Assembly: GCA_944322645.1 (NCBI GenBank)
Contig: CALUPI010000003.1
Coordinates: 1 to 55,657, forward strand
Source of the DNA: an uncultured Ureaplasma sp.
Lineage (GTDB): Bacteria; Bacillota_I; Bacilli_A; Mycoplasmatales; Mycoplasmoidaceae
DNA: 55,657 bases
Reading direction: 5' to 3'
Shown: positions 22,057 through 32,954 of the stretch, in pieces
Layout of the letters: every line of letters starts with the position of its first letter
How positions within the stretch are numbered: position 1 is the first letter of the stretch
The notes under the pieces: model-generated
What the model was told of the DNA's origin: nothing
Database searches by the model: none
The model's input: only the letters and a program-made list of their open reading frames with translations
Program-made: the position numbers and the translations under genes

Positions 22057-22797
22057 ATGAATATATGTTTATTATTAGTTTTATGTTTAATTGGTCCATT
22101 ATTAGGTTATTTTTCAGGATCAATTTTATATGCTATTTTATTAACAAAATGATTAAAATCTTCAGATATTCGTAAATTTGGTTCTCACAATCCAGGTTTT
22201 ACAAATACGTTAAGAACATTTGGCATAAAATTTAGTACACTAATTTTATTGTTAGATATGTGTAAAGTTATATTACCAACATTAATAATTTATTTTAGTG
22301 TTTATTATATTCCAAGTCTTAAAAATTCTCTGAATGATTTAAATTTCAATCATAACAATTTTAATTTTAGTTTTTTAATATATCTAACAGGAATATTTGC
22401 AATTTTAGGGCACATTTTTCCGATATTTTATAAATTTAAAGGCGGTAAAGGTATAGCATCATATTTTGGATTGATTTTACTAATAAGTCCATTTATATTT
22501 TTGATTTCTTGTCTTTGTCTAATTTTAATAGTATTAATAAAGAAAATAATGTCCTTAGCAAGCATAATTTCAATTTCACTTAGTGCCATTTTATTTTTAA
22601 TTCCTGGGGTTAATTATTTTTATTTAGTAAATTCTAATTTTGTGGCTACTATTGATATCACTATAAATAATTTTGTATTGATTTTACCAACATTTGGCTT
22701 ATTATTACTAATTATAATTTTAATTTTATATAAACATAAAACTAATATTATTAATCTTATTAATAAAAAAGAAAAAAAATTATCTATATTAGGTTAA
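22057..22797 (+). CDS. plsY: Glycerol-3-phosphate acyltransferase PlsY
   Basis: PlsY transfers an acyl group from acyl-phosphate to glycerol-3-phosphate, giving the lysophosphatidate used by PlsC (3140-3919). The 246 aa product has about six hydrophobic spans. The conserved loops are present: SGSILYAILL, then DIRKFGSHNPGFTNTLR near residue 38-54, and HIFPIFYKFKGGKGIASYFG near residue 119. The start has no ribosome-binding site, but a TATAAT ends ten bases upstream, suggesting a leaderless or nearly leaderless message. The ABC exporter genes follow 10 bases later. Confidence 0.9.
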
Positions 22798-22807
22798 AAT
22801 TAAAAAA

Positions 22808-24775
22808 ATGAAATCATGTATCTCATTTTTTTATAAAACAATACTAAACAAAAAAAGTGTATATTTGTTTTCAATTATACTTGTTTTTATGCTATTATTA
22901 GTTACTTATATTTTGCCATATGCGCTAAAAATAAATATTAATCAGTTGCTTCAAATGTCAATAGTTATGGTTTTAGTTGTATTATTAATTGCAATATATG
23001 GTATTATAGTTTCAACTGTCATTTTTAGACAAGGCATTGATGATGGAAGTGAAATTTTAATAATTACTAAATGTGTTACAAGAAAACAAATTGTTTTATC
23101 AAAATTAATAGTCTTACTTTCATTAATTTTTTTTATTAGCTTAATAGCATTTATAATTCCTATTTTTTTAATATTTTCAAATTATGGAACCTCATATCCG
23201 TGAGATTATTCAGTTGGTTTTTTCTTAGTTACATTAATTGTGTCAACTTTATTTTCCGGTATTTCAGTTTTATTTTCCATAATTATGAAAAAAAGTCATG
23301 CAACATTATTGGGTTTAGGAATTGCTTTCTTGTTAACATTAATTAACATTATTAATTTTATGCTTGTTAATAATCCCGGTTTTTATAATCAAAAATATGG
23401 TTATTCTATTCAAAATGTTACTTATTATGATAGTAATAACAATCCCATAAATGGTGTTATTTTAAATCAATATTATGTTCCATATAATACAAGCATTAAA
23501 GATAATGTGATACAAAAAATTCAAAATGAGGCAAATAATTATACAAAAACTAATTTATATACATATTTTGACCCATTTTTTCAATTTTCCACACTTTTTA
23601 GTTTAGGAAATTTTTACAAATCAAATAATAATTTTACAGGAAAAAATATAAATAACCCAAATAGCATTTTTAATAATTCTACTTGATCTAACATATATAT
23701 TGCATTTAATCAAATTAATAATTTTGAGTTAAATAAGAAATTTAAAATCAAAATTGATGATCAATTTATTGAATATACATATTTATTTAATAATAACTTG
23801 GAAATAATAAATGATATTAGAAATTTTAAATTTACAATTAATCAAGAGATTATAAATTCAAATAATTGTTTTGTATTACCAATTTTAAATTTTAATGATA
23901 ATGGTTGTACCGATAATTTAACATTAACCAATAATTTAACATTAAAAGTATTTAATATAGATAATGAAACATCAATGTGTTCTTTAATTAATGAATTGTT
24001 TTCAAATGACAAAAATAGCATTTATACACTTTATAATAATTATTTAAAATGAATTTCTAATACTCATAACAATAATATAATTAGATATTTTAATTTTAAT
24101 TCTTTTTTAAATACATATCTATTTTTAGGATATTCCTTATTATTTGAAAATATTATTAAAGAAGATCCAATTAAATGTATTATAGATAATTCATCTTCTT
24201 TTTTTATTCCAAAGTTATTTTTATTATATTTATTATCATCTTTAGGGTTTGATAGTAATAATTTATCGAATTATTTTAACATTAAAAATTCTAATGAATT
24301 ATTAAATGTAAAATACATTAAACCTAGTATTATTTTTTTATTTTTGGTCCGTCTAAATATTTATAATTTTCAAAAATGTCTTTTAAATATTAATTATTCA
24401 TTGCCCAAAAATATAGATAGTGAATTAATAGTAAATATACTGAACTTATTTCAATATAATAGTTCTCAATATTCTAATTTTGTAGTATTAATGAATAAAA
24501 ATATAGTAAATAAAAATTTAAATTATATATCTCAATATAATTCAAGTTATAATCCAGGTGATATTTCAAATTTGCTAAATTCATTAAATGTAAGTAAAAT
24601 TAAATATTCTTCCAATCCTTATCAATTTGTAAGAACAGACACTTTAAATACATTTTCAACTTTTGAATATAAGTATTATATAAATATATATGGTTTAATA
24701 TTTGGTTGATTTATATTTTCTAGTTTATTATTATTAATTGCAACATGAATATATGCAAAAAAGGATATTAAGTAG
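22808..24775 (+). CDS. ABC exporter permease with large loop domain (paralog 1)
   Basis: A 655 aa membrane protein. Residues 1-185 contain about five spans and the motif FRQGIDDGSEI between spans two and three. A long Asn/Ile/Phe-rich hydrophilic domain follows (about 210-625), then a single C-terminal span ending in a basic tail. The next gene encodes a paralog with the same plan and the matching motif FRSGIDDGSEL. The third gene is the ATPase, so this is one permease of a heterodimeric ABC-2-type exporter. The substrate is unknown. The TAG stop overlaps the next start region as TAGTATG. TGA-Trp codons occur throughout. Confidence 0.78.
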
Positions 24776-24776
24776 T

Positions 24777-26732
24777 ATGAAATCATATTTAACTTTTTTA
24801 TTTTTATCGATTTTTAAAAAAATAAGTGTATGAATAGTTTTTTTTGTTTATTTATTATCAATAATATCATTTGTTTATATTATTCCAGTAGTTTTAAATT
24901 ATACCTTACAAAAAACTTTTTCATATATTTCAATAATTATTTTAATTGTTATTATTATTGCAACTTGTTCTTCATATATTACTGCAACAATTTTTCGATC
25001 TGGAATAGATGATGGATCAGAATTATTAGTTTTATCCAAACAAATTAGTCGTTTAAGTATATTATTATCTAAAGTAATAGTTTTATTGACATTTGAAATA
25101 ATTACTTCTATGTTTTGTTCTATATTAGTTATTTTTACTAAATTTTTTAAATATGGAATTTCTAATCCAACCCCTTTTGTGATTGGAGTATTTTTAATGT
25201 ATTTTATAGTTAGTATGTTTTTTAGTTCTTTGACAATATTATTTTCTTTAAAACTCAAAAAATCCGGTTTGACTCTAATTTCTAGTTCAATTGCAATTGT
25301 ATTATCAATTCTTACCTTTATAAATTATATTGTTGGTAAAACCCCTGGAATTAATAATACTATTGATTCATATTCGGTATCTCAAAACTCATTGTTTAAA
25401 AAAAATAATAGCCAAGAATTTGAATTATATGATGGATATAATCTATATTATAATTATTTTCCAGTAACTTCAACAACTACGAATTATGATGGTGAGCTAA
25501 TTATTAATAATGATAATAAAAATAATATTATTAATTACATATATTGGCAAAATTTGAATAAAACTAAATTTTTAGCAACTTCAAAAATAGATATAGCTTT
25601 TCAGTGAACACAGTTATTAAATTTATCAAATTTTATTTTTGATAAAAATACAGTTGAAATAACATGTTCATCAGTTAGTTCCTTATTTAATTCGCAAGTA
25701 ATGTCCAATTATTATTTAGAATTTAAACAAATTCCTATTGATAATAATGATTATCTATTTTTTAATTGACAAAATAATTTAAATAATATAAATTTTTTAC
25801 CAATAGTTACAAGAGAAAAATTTGGTATTTATAAAGAAAATAATAATACAACTAAATTTTTTTATCTTAACCCTATTGATAATAATTTTTATAATTTAAA
25901 GTCCCAATATGTATATATTCCTATTATTGATGAATTCAAAAAGGTTAAATTTGTTAAGTTTAATAATCCATATTTGAATAAGTCTGATGAAATTATTAAT
26001 TTTTTAACTAATAAATTAAACATAATTTATGAATATAAAAAATTTAAAAATTGAATAAACAATCATTATAATGATATTAATTACTATTTTAATCAATTTT
26101 TGTTGTCATATTTTTTTAATTCTTTTATTATATTATTAGAAAACATTCAAAATGGGAATGACATTCTTATAGTAGATAAAGATGACAAATTAATTCAAAA
26201 TATAAATAATAATACTATTAAAAATATATTTATAAACAATTATCATATAGATTTAGATTTTATTAAACTGCTTCCAATTGATTATTTAAAATCATCTAAT
26301 TTTCTTACATTTAATACCATAACAATTTTTACCTTACAAATATTAGAATCTATACAATATAGCATAATTGAATATTTGACTAATATTAATTCTCAATATG
26401 GTTTCATTAATAATAATGAAAATAACTCAATAATTTCTTCCGGAATTTTTAAAGATAATTCATATACTAATAATTCAACATTATTTTTCGCAATTAATGA
26501 AAATTTAATTAATAAATTGGATTTAAATATTTTTGATTATTTACAAGAATCTTCTATTTATATAAATGAAATTCCTGTATCTTCTTCAAATATTGACAAT
26601 TTTTCAACATTTGCAATTGCAAAATACAATACTTATTTAAATTTATACGGAACAATATTTGGATGATTAGGAATATGTATAATTTTTATTAGTATTTCAA
26701 CATATTTTTATTATAGAAAGGACTTTAAATAG
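24777..26732 (+). CDS. ABC exporter permease with large loop domain (paralog 2)
   Basis: A 651 aa paralog of the preceding gene and almost the same length. It shares the N-terminal five-span block with FRSGIDDGSEL, a long Asn-rich hydrophilic domain, and a final span preceded by NLYGTIFGW (paralog 1: NIYGLIFGW). Sequence identity in the middle domain is low by eye, whereas both ends are clearly related, so the pair arose by tandem duplication followed by fast change of the loop. The reading frame was checked through the gap at 25605-26100. The ATPase start follows in the same TAGTATG arrangement. Confidence 0.78.
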
Positions 26733-26733
26733 T

Positions 26734-27750
26734 ATGAATAGATTTTGAAATAAACTTAAAAAAGATATTAAATTATATAGAGATTATTATTTTTCATCTC
26801 CTAAAAAAGATGCACTTAAATATAAACCAAATCCTGCATATATTTTAGAAGTTATTAACCTATATAAAAAATATAAACCTAAATCACCTTGAATTATTAA
26901 TAATCTTAATTTTCACATTCAAAAGGGTGAATTTCATGCTTTTATTGGTGGTAATGGTGCAGGTAAAACAACAACAATAAAATCAATAATTGGTGCATAT
27001 GCTAAATTTAATGGATGTGTTTATATTGCTGGAAAAAATAATTTTACTAAAGAATCTAAAAAATTTATGGGTTATATTCCCGAAGTGGCTAAATTTCCCG
27101 ATGGAATGTCTGCACGAGAATATTTAATTAGTATGTGTGAAATGTCTGGTCTTAGTCACCAAAAAAGTGTAATATACACTGATAAAAAATTAAAAGAATT
27201 TCATATGATAAGATTAGCAAAAAAGTCACCAAATAATTTTTCTTCTGGACAAAAAAAGAAAATATTACTTGCACAAGCATTAGTTCATAACCCTGATCTA
27301 TTGATAATGGATGAACCTGCTGCAAACCTTGATCCAATTGCAAGAATGGAATTTTTTAGTACATTAAAACAATTACAAAAACAAGGTAAAGCGATTTTTA
27401 TAAGTAGTCATATACTTTCAGAATTAGATAAATTTGCCGATTCATGTACAGTATTAGATGGTGGAAAAATTGTCTATACTGGAAAAGTAGATGTTGATTA
27501 TACATCATATTTAGTTACTATTAATCCTAATAAATTTGAAACATTAAATAAAATTTTTATAAAATTTAATATTAATGCTTCTAATATTAGTGGAAATCAA
27601 TATATGTTAGATCATTTTTCTAATTTAAAGTTATTACAAGACTGATTAAATAAAAATTATATAATTGAATTTAAGAAATATAAGAGAACTCTTGAAGATA
27701 TTTATAATAAATATGTAATTAAAGGATCAATTGAAACTATGAAGGTTTAA
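26734..27750 (+). CDS. ABC transporter ATP-binding protein
   Basis: The 338 aa ATPase drives the exporter formed with the two preceding permeases. After a ~45-residue extension, it has Walker A GGNGAGKTTT (about residue 73), a shortened signature FSSGQKKKILLAQAL, Walker B LLIMDEPAANLDP and the switch His in ISSHILSE. This is the CcmA/NatA-type drug and bacteriocin exporter class. The C-terminal ~110 residues are a family-variable tail. A terminator hairpin overlaps the stop codon. Confidence 0.87.
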
Positions 27751-27764
27751 TTCATAGTTTTTAT
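27734..27764 (+). terminator. terminator of the ABC exporter operon
   Basis: AAACTATGAA (27734-27743) pairs with TTCATAGTTT (27751-27760) around a 7-base loop that contains the TAA stop of the ATPase gene, and a T-rich run follows. The hairpin therefore overlaps the last codons. Confidence 0.7.
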
Positions 27765-27780
27765 TTATGTATAATAAAAA

Positions 27781-27801
27781 ACAATAAGATAAACTTATTG
27801 T
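27781..27801 (-). terminator. terminator of the tRNA cluster
   Basis: ACAATAAG (27781-27788), loop ATAAA, CTTATTGT (27794-27801). Read on the minus strand it is followed by TTTTTTATT, placing it about 28 bases beyond the tRNA-Phe end. Confidence 0.7.
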
Positions 27802-27828
27802 TAATTTTTAATGTTTATATTTTTAATA

Positions 27829-27904
<76 letters not shown>

Positions 27905-27905
27905 A

Positions 27906-27981
27906 TGGCGGTCCTGACGAGAATCAAACTCGCGATCTCCTCTGTGACAGAGAGGCATGTTAATCACTACACCACAAGACC
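27906..27981 (-). tRNA. trnD: tRNA-Asp (GTC)
   Basis: 76 bases. Acceptor GGTCTTG/CAGGACC, anticodon loop CTGTCAC within a CCTCT/AGAGG stem, encoded CCA. One base separates it from tRNA-Phe. Confidence 0.95.
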
Positions 27982-27985
27982 AAAG

Positions 27986-28062
27986 TGGTTGCGGGAGATG
28001 GATTTGAACCACCGACCTTCAGATTATGAGCCTGACGAGCTACCAAGCTGCTCTATCCCGCG
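27986..28062 (-). tRNA. initiator tRNA-fMet (CAT)
   Basis: 77 bases with anticodon loop CTCATAA. The first acceptor pair is a C-A mismatch (CGCGGGA against TCCCGCA), the hallmark of bacterial initiator tRNA recognised by methionyl-tRNA formyltransferase and IF2. Encoded CCA. Confidence 0.92.
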
Positions 28063-28117
28063 ACAAACACATATAAATTATACTATATAAATTATTGTGT
28101 TAATAAATTTTTTAAAA

Positions 28118-28210
28118 TGGCGGAAGATGAGGGATTCGAACCCCCGCGTGAGTTTCCCCACCTTTCGGTTTTCAAGACCGATCCCTTCAACCAGACTTGG
28201 GTAATCTTCC
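28118..28210 (-). tRNA. tRNA-Ser (TGA)
   Basis: 93 bases with the long variable arm of class II tRNAs. Anticodon loop CTTGAAA gives TGA, acceptor GGAAGAT/ATCTTCC, discriminator G, encoded CCA. A36-A37 makes it a potential MiaB substrate. Confidence 0.94.
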
Positions 28211-28216
28211 TTTTAA

Positions 28217-28293
28217 TGGTGCTTCTAGCAGGACTCGAACCTGCAACCGACCGATTATGAGTCGGGGGCTCTAACCAATTGAGCTATAGAAGC
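28217..28293 (-). tRNA. tRNA-Ile (CAT, lysidine type)
   Basis: 77 bases with a CTCATAA loop. Three CAT tRNAs sit in this array. This one is assigned to Ile2 because its neighbour at 28297 has the TTCATAC loop typical of elongator Met, and because Gram-positive arrays run Met, Ile(CAT), Ser, fMet, Asp, Phe in this order. TilS would convert C34 to lysidine to read AUA. The Met/Ile split is an inference. Confidence 0.75.
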
Positions 28294-28296
28294 TAA

Positions 28297-28373
28297 TGGT
28301 GGCTGGACAGAGACTTGAACTCTGGACCTTCCGGGTATGAACCGAACGCTCTAGCCAACTGAGCTATCCAGCC
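28297..28373 (-). tRNA. elongator tRNA-Met (CAT)
   Basis: 77 bases. Acceptor GGCTGGA/TCCAGCC is fully paired at position 1, so it is not an initiator. The anticodon loop TTCATAC matches elongator Met of related bacteria. Encoded CCA. Confidence 0.82.
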
Positions 28374-28376
28374 GAC

Positions 28377-28453
28377 TGGTCGGGAAGACAGGATTTGAAC
28401 CTGCGACCCCTTGGTCCCAAACCAAGTGCTCTACCAAGCTAAGCTACTTCCCG
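28377..28453 (-). tRNA. trnP: tRNA-Pro (TGG)
   Basis: 77 bases. Acceptor CGGGAAG/CTTCCCG, anticodon loop TTTGGGA in a CTTGG/CCAAG stem, encoded CCA. Confidence 0.95.
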
Positions 28454-28457
28454 ACAA

Positions 28458-28534
28458 TGGCGCACCCTACAGGAGTCGAACCCATAACCTTCTGGTCCGT
28501 AGCCAGACGCTCTATCCAGTTGAGCTAAGGATGC
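28458..28534 (-). tRNA. trnR: tRNA-Arg (ACG)
   Basis: 77 bases. Acceptor GCATCCT, 3 prime strand AGGGTGC with one G-U pair, anticodon loop CTACGGA. A34 is normally deaminated to inosine by TadA so that it reads CGN codons. Encoded CCA. Confidence 0.93.
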
Positions 28535-28539
28535 AATAT

Positions 28540-28614
28540 TGGAGGTGCCGGTCAGATTCGAACTGACGCATAAGAAGGTTGCAGCTTCTGACCTTACCGC
28601 TTGGCTACGGCACC
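28540..28614 (-). tRNA. trnC: tRNA-Cys (GCA)
   Basis: 75 bases. Acceptor GGTGCCG/CGGCACC, discriminator U73 as expected for Cys, anticodon loop CTGCAAC, encoded CCA. It is first in the array and lies 59 bases downstream of the mnmA stop on the same strand. Confidence 0.95.
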
Positions 28615-28673
28615 ATTATAAAAATATCAACATGTTATATTTTATAATAATTAAAGCAAAAAATACAAGTTTT

Positions 28674-29777
28674 TTATTTTTTTTGGTTTACTTTAAAGAT
28701 TTGTCCACCTCCAATACATTTATTATCTTGATATAAGACACAATATTGACCAGGTACAATATTTTTTTGAGATTCATAATTAACACTTATCAAATTATTA
28801 ATAATTTTTACATTTACATCTTGCAATTCTTGTCTATGTCTAAATCTTGCTTTTATATTTTTAAAATTGTTTGGTAAATAAAACCAATTAAAATTTTCTA
28901 AAATACAATTATTAGATTGTAAGTATTTATTTTCTAATGAATTGGGGGCAACATATATAATTTTATTTTCAATATCTTTTTTACAAACAAAATATCTTTC
29001 TTTTTGACCACCAAGATTTAACCCTTTTCTTTGACCTATTGTATAATACATTACTCCACAATGTTCACCGATAATTTGATTATTAGTTATATCGACAATT
29101 TTTCCGGGTTGATTTGGAATATAATTCTTAAGAAAGTTACGAAAATTTCTTTCACCTATAAAGCAAATTCCAGTAGAATCTTTCTTATCAAAATTAACTA
29201 AATTATTTTTTTTAGCAATTTCTCTAACTTCTTTTTTAGTTAAATCTTGAAGTGGAAAAATAATTTTAGATAAATATTCCTTTTTAATTTCACATAAAAA
29301 ATATGTTTGATCTTTATTTTTATCCTTGCATAATCCTAAATATGAATTGCCATTTTCATTGATAATTCTTGCATAATGACCAGTTGCAATATAATCACAG
29401 TTAAAATTATTAATAGCATAATTATAAAAGGAATCAAACTTAATGTATTTATTACATAAAATATCAGGGTTGGGAGTTCGCCCATTTTTATATTCATTTA
29501 TAAAATATTGAAAAACATTATCTCAATATTCTTTGATAAATTCAACTCTATAAATTGGAATATCTAATTGTATTGCGATTTTTTGAGCAATCTCAAAATC
29601 AATTTGAGCATCACATTTATCGTTATCAGATTGATAATTAAATTCATTGTTCATTAATGGGTCCCAGTTTTGCATAAATACAGCAATAACATTATAACCC
29701 TGTTGTTTGAGTAAAAAAGCAGATACAGCACTATCCACACCACCTGATAATCCTACTACCACAGTTTTATTGTTCAC
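28674..29777 (-). CDS. mnmA: tRNA-specific 2-thiouridylase
   Basis: MnmA inserts sulfur at C2 of wobble uridine U34 in Lys, Glu and Gln tRNAs. The 367 aa product has the ATP PP-loop [12 protein letters not shown] at its N terminus, a catalytic Cys in [12 protein letters not shown] near residue 105 and the second Cys in [16 protein letters not shown] near residue 200, then the C-terminal beta-barrel. Start choice: a GTG at 29777 with GGAG nine bases upstream and a ten-base overlap with miaB; no ATG fits at this position. It leads into the tRNA cluster without a clear terminator. Confidence 0.92.
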
Positions 29778-31224
29778 AAACTTCTTCTCCGTTTAAACTA
29801 AAACGAGATGCAGAAATTATTTTTACATTTACTATATCACCAGGTTTAGATTTTCCAATAAAATTAACAACTTTTTGTTGAGGACTATAACCTGTTAAAA
29901 TTTTTGAGTTTGTTTTAGATGGACCTTCGACTAGTACTTCAAGTACTTTTCCAATATATTTTTCATTATTTTCTTTTGCATATTTTTTAACTAAATCATT
30001 TAATTTTTCTAAACGTTGCTTTTTAGTTTCTAAAGTTATACAATCATTCATTTTTGCAGCAGGTGTTCCTTCTCTTGGAGAATATATAAATGTATAAGCA
30101 TTATCGTATTTAACATAGTTATATAAATCTATTGTTTTTTGAAATTGTTCATCTGTTTCATTTGGAAATCCCACAATAATATCTGTAGATATAGACACAT
30201 TAGGTATGTTTTCACGAATATAATCAATATATGATTTATAAGTGTCAATTGACATTTTTCGATTCATTTTTAATAAAATATCTTCATCTCCAGATTGAAT
30301 TGGTAAATGAATAAAAGGCATTATATTACTATATTTTTTCATAACATTTATAATTTCATTATTTCAATCAAAAGGGTTAGAAGTAGTGAATCTTAACCTT
30401 TGAACTCCAGTTTTTGCAATTTCTTCTAATAAATTTCAAAAATAAAAATTTGAATTTTCAAAATCCTTACCATATGAGTTAACATTTTGACCAAGTAATG
30501 TAATATCTTTATAACCTTCTTTAATTAAATCATTTACCTCATTTAATATATCTTCTTTTTTTCTGCTTCTTACTTTCCCTCTAGTGTATGGAACAATACA
30601 ATATGTGCAAAATTTATCACAACCATACATAATATTTACTCATGCTTTTAGTTTAGAGTCACGACTAGATGGTAAATTTTCAACTACATCACCCTCTTTT
30701 GCTCATACCTCAATTACTGTTTGTTTATTTAATAGTGTTTCTTCAATGATTTGAGGCAATCTATAAATATTGTGTGTTCCAATTATAAAATCAACATGTT
30801 CATGTGTTTCAATAATTTTTTTAACTACATTTTCTTCTTGAGACATGCAACCTGCAATTCCGAAAATAAAATTAGGATTATTTTGTTTAATTTTTTTTAA
30901 TAATCCAATTTCACCAAAAACCTTATCTTCAGCATTTTCTCTAATCGCACAGGTGTTTAATATTACAAAATCAGAATTATAAATATCATCTGATCAAATA
31001 TATCCTAAAAGTTCCATAATACCTTTCATTGTTTCAGTATCACGAAGATTGGATTGACAACCATATGTCCGAATATGATATTTTTTATTATTACCAATAT
31101 TTACAATATTTGTTGGTATTTCAAAACTATTATATAAGTGTTCAGAATTATTAATTCTTTTTCTAGCTTTATTCATATTTGGCATGAAATATTTAGAATA
31201 ATCAATATTTTTTCTTTTGTTCAT
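29767..31224 (-). CDS. miaB: tRNA-2-methylthio-N6-dimethylallyladenosine synthase
   Basis: This 485 aa radical SAM enzyme methylthiolates i6A37 in tRNAs reading UNN codons. The N-terminal UPF0004 domain has the three cluster cysteines in [16 protein letters not shown] and IAGCMSQ. The radical SAM cysteines are in CDKFCTYC near residue 205. The C-terminal TRAM domain ends the protein. A ~45-residue Lys/Asn-rich leader precedes the UPF0004 domain. Several TGA codons are Trp. It overlaps mnmA. Confidence 0.93.
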
Positions 31225-31279
31225 AATTACCTCTTACAATATTAATTATATTAATTTCTCAAAAATATGAATTTTTTTA

Positions 31280-31285
31280 TATAAT
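31280..31285 (+). promoter_or_regulatory. -10 element of the 31287 gene (apparently leaderless)
   Basis: TATAAT at 31280-31285 is followed by ATG at 31287 and again at 31293. Transcription should begin six to eight bases after the hexamer, i.e. at or next to the second ATG. No ribosome-binding sequence is present. Confidence 0.5.
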
Positions 31286-31286
31286 A

Positions 31287-32213
31287 ATGTTTATGAAAAA
31301 AGCAATTTATTTAACAATTGGTTCAGTTTTGATGACTAGTGCAATTGTAGCAACTAGTGTTTTGCTACCTACATTAACTACCTCTAGTAACGTTAATTCT
31401 TTTAAGTTATTTAATTATAATCCTAATAATTTAGCAAATTTAGATAATTCTCAACTTAGATTTAATCCTACTAATATGTCTTCTATTAATCAAAATTACA
31501 AAGACATAATTTCTGGTAAATTTTACAAGGATAATAATTATGTTTTATTAATTACTAGTCAAGGTTATAATTCAAACAATACTTTTTTATATGGTTCTCA
31601 AGATCAAATTGATTCAAAAGTATCTGAAACTAATTCCCAACCAATATTAAATGGAGATTTTGGAAAAGGTTTAAAATCAATTCCTGATCTTCAAATTCAA
31701 CCAAAAGTTTTAGTCATTCAAGATGTATTAACAAAAGCAGATTATAGCGATGAAGAAGCATATAATAATATGGTTCAAGAATATAAAAACATTGATACTT
31801 CAGCTGCAGATAATGATGAAGATTCGGATGATTATAAAAAGAAAAATTGAGCTCAATCTGCTGGTCAATTTAGTTTTGTACCCGGAAAAACATATGAAAC
31901 CTGAGATCATAAAACAGTATATTTTAGACAATCTAATAAATTTCCATTACTTTATAATGAAATAGTTAGCTTTGTAGCATCTAACTTTAATAATTTAAGT
32001 GATGTCACTACATCTAGTTCAATTGTTATTGGATATAAAGATGGTAATTTATGTTCAGATTTTACAGGTTCTTTTTCTTCATCAACTAATGATGAAGAAG
32101 GTAGTGATTCAAATGATGCTAGTCAAACAAACTTTTATTCATTATATAATAATTCAAAATCTATAAGCACTTTTGAACAATGATTAATAGATAATTATGG
32201 AACTAAAGAATAA
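31287..32213 (+). CDS. secreted or membrane-anchored protein, unknown function
   Basis: A 308 aa protein (306 aa if the second ATG at 31293 is used, which the promoter position favours). Residues 3-30 form a signal/anchor: KKAIYLTIG followed by a hydrophobic stretch without a lipobox cysteine, so it is probably anchored by its N terminus and not by lipid. The rest is Asn/Ser/Asp-rich, with acidic low-complexity stretches around residues 165-190 and 270-285. Two TGA codons in the second half are Trp. No family was recognised. Its last 17 bases overlap the TrmR-like gene. Confidence 0.78.
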
Positions 32214-32802
32214 ACTTTCTAAAATCAAAAGAGATTGTATTTTGGATAATATTCCAATAATTCGGGACCAGACATTACAATTTATTTTGAATTTTGTTTC
32301 ATCCCACAACATTAAAACAATTCTAGAAATAGGTACTGCATATGGATATAGCAGTTTTGCATTTAAAATCTTTTCAAATATAGAGAAGATTATAAGTTTA
32401 GAAAAAAATAAGTTTAATTATGAAAAAGCCAATTATTATCTTGAATATATGAATATATCTGATGTTAAATTTATAAATATTGATGCTTTTGAATATTTTC
32501 CTAATGAAAAATTTGATCTTATTTTTATGGATGGACCAAAAGGTAATCAAATAAAATTATTTGAAAAATATGTTAGTTTTTTAAATCCTAATGGTTATAT
32601 TATTATAGATAACTTATATCTAAATAAAATTAGATTAATTGATGATAATTTAAAAACTAAAAATCAAAAATCTATAATTTTTAAACTTGATAATTTTATT
32701 AATTATTTAAAAAATATTGAAAATTATAATTTTTCTATAATTGAAATAGATGATGGAATTGGAGTAGTATCTAAAAATGAAGAACCAAAAAAATCGTTAT
32801 AA
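32197..32802 (+). CDS. O-methyltransferase, TrmR-like
   Basis: A 201 aa class I SAM-dependent methyltransferase. The SAM-binding Gly motif is LEIGTAYGYSSF near residue 43, followed by SLEKN and the acidic FMDGPKG near residue 112, then IIIDNLYL. This arrangement is that of the YrrM/TrmR family, which methylates 5-hydroxyuridine 34 of tRNAs in Bacillus; catechol O-methyltransferase-like proteins share the fold. TrmR is therefore a likely but not certain role. It overlaps the previous gene by 17 bases and the next by 26. Confidence 0.8.
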   Translation: MELKNKLSKIKRDCILDNIPIIRDQTLQFILNFVSSHNIKTILEIGTAYGYSSFAFKIFSNIEKIISLEKNKFNYEKANYYLEYMNISDVKFINIDAFEYFPNEKFDLIFMDGPKGNQIKLFEKYVSFLNPNGYIIIDNLYLNKIRLIDDNLKTKNQKSIIFKLDNFINYLKNIENYNFSIIEIDDGIGVVSKNEEPKKSL

Positions 32803-32947
32803 AATTTTTGAAAAAAAATCAAAAGTTAAACTTGATCAACCAAAAACACTAAAATTAAGTAAAAATAATAAAATTTTTATATTAATTTTTATGTATGTAT
32901 TATGTTGTATTGTAATTGTTGGACTTGTTTTATCAATCATGTATTAA
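32777..32947 (+). CDS. small single-span membrane protein
   Basis: A 56 aa frame: a basic N-terminal half (about 32 residues, Lys/Asn/Gln-rich) and one hydrophobic segment IFILIFMYVLCCIVIVG. It starts inside the TrmR-like gene and ends just before the CIRCE element of dnaK. The family is unknown. The plan matches the 57 aa protein at 44045, although sequence similarity is slight. Because it is short, it could still be a chance frame. Confidence 0.6.
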   Translation: MKNQKNRYKIFEKKSKVKLDQPKTLKLSKNNKIFILIFMYVLCCIVIVGLVLSIMY

Positions 32948-32954
32948 AAAAATA

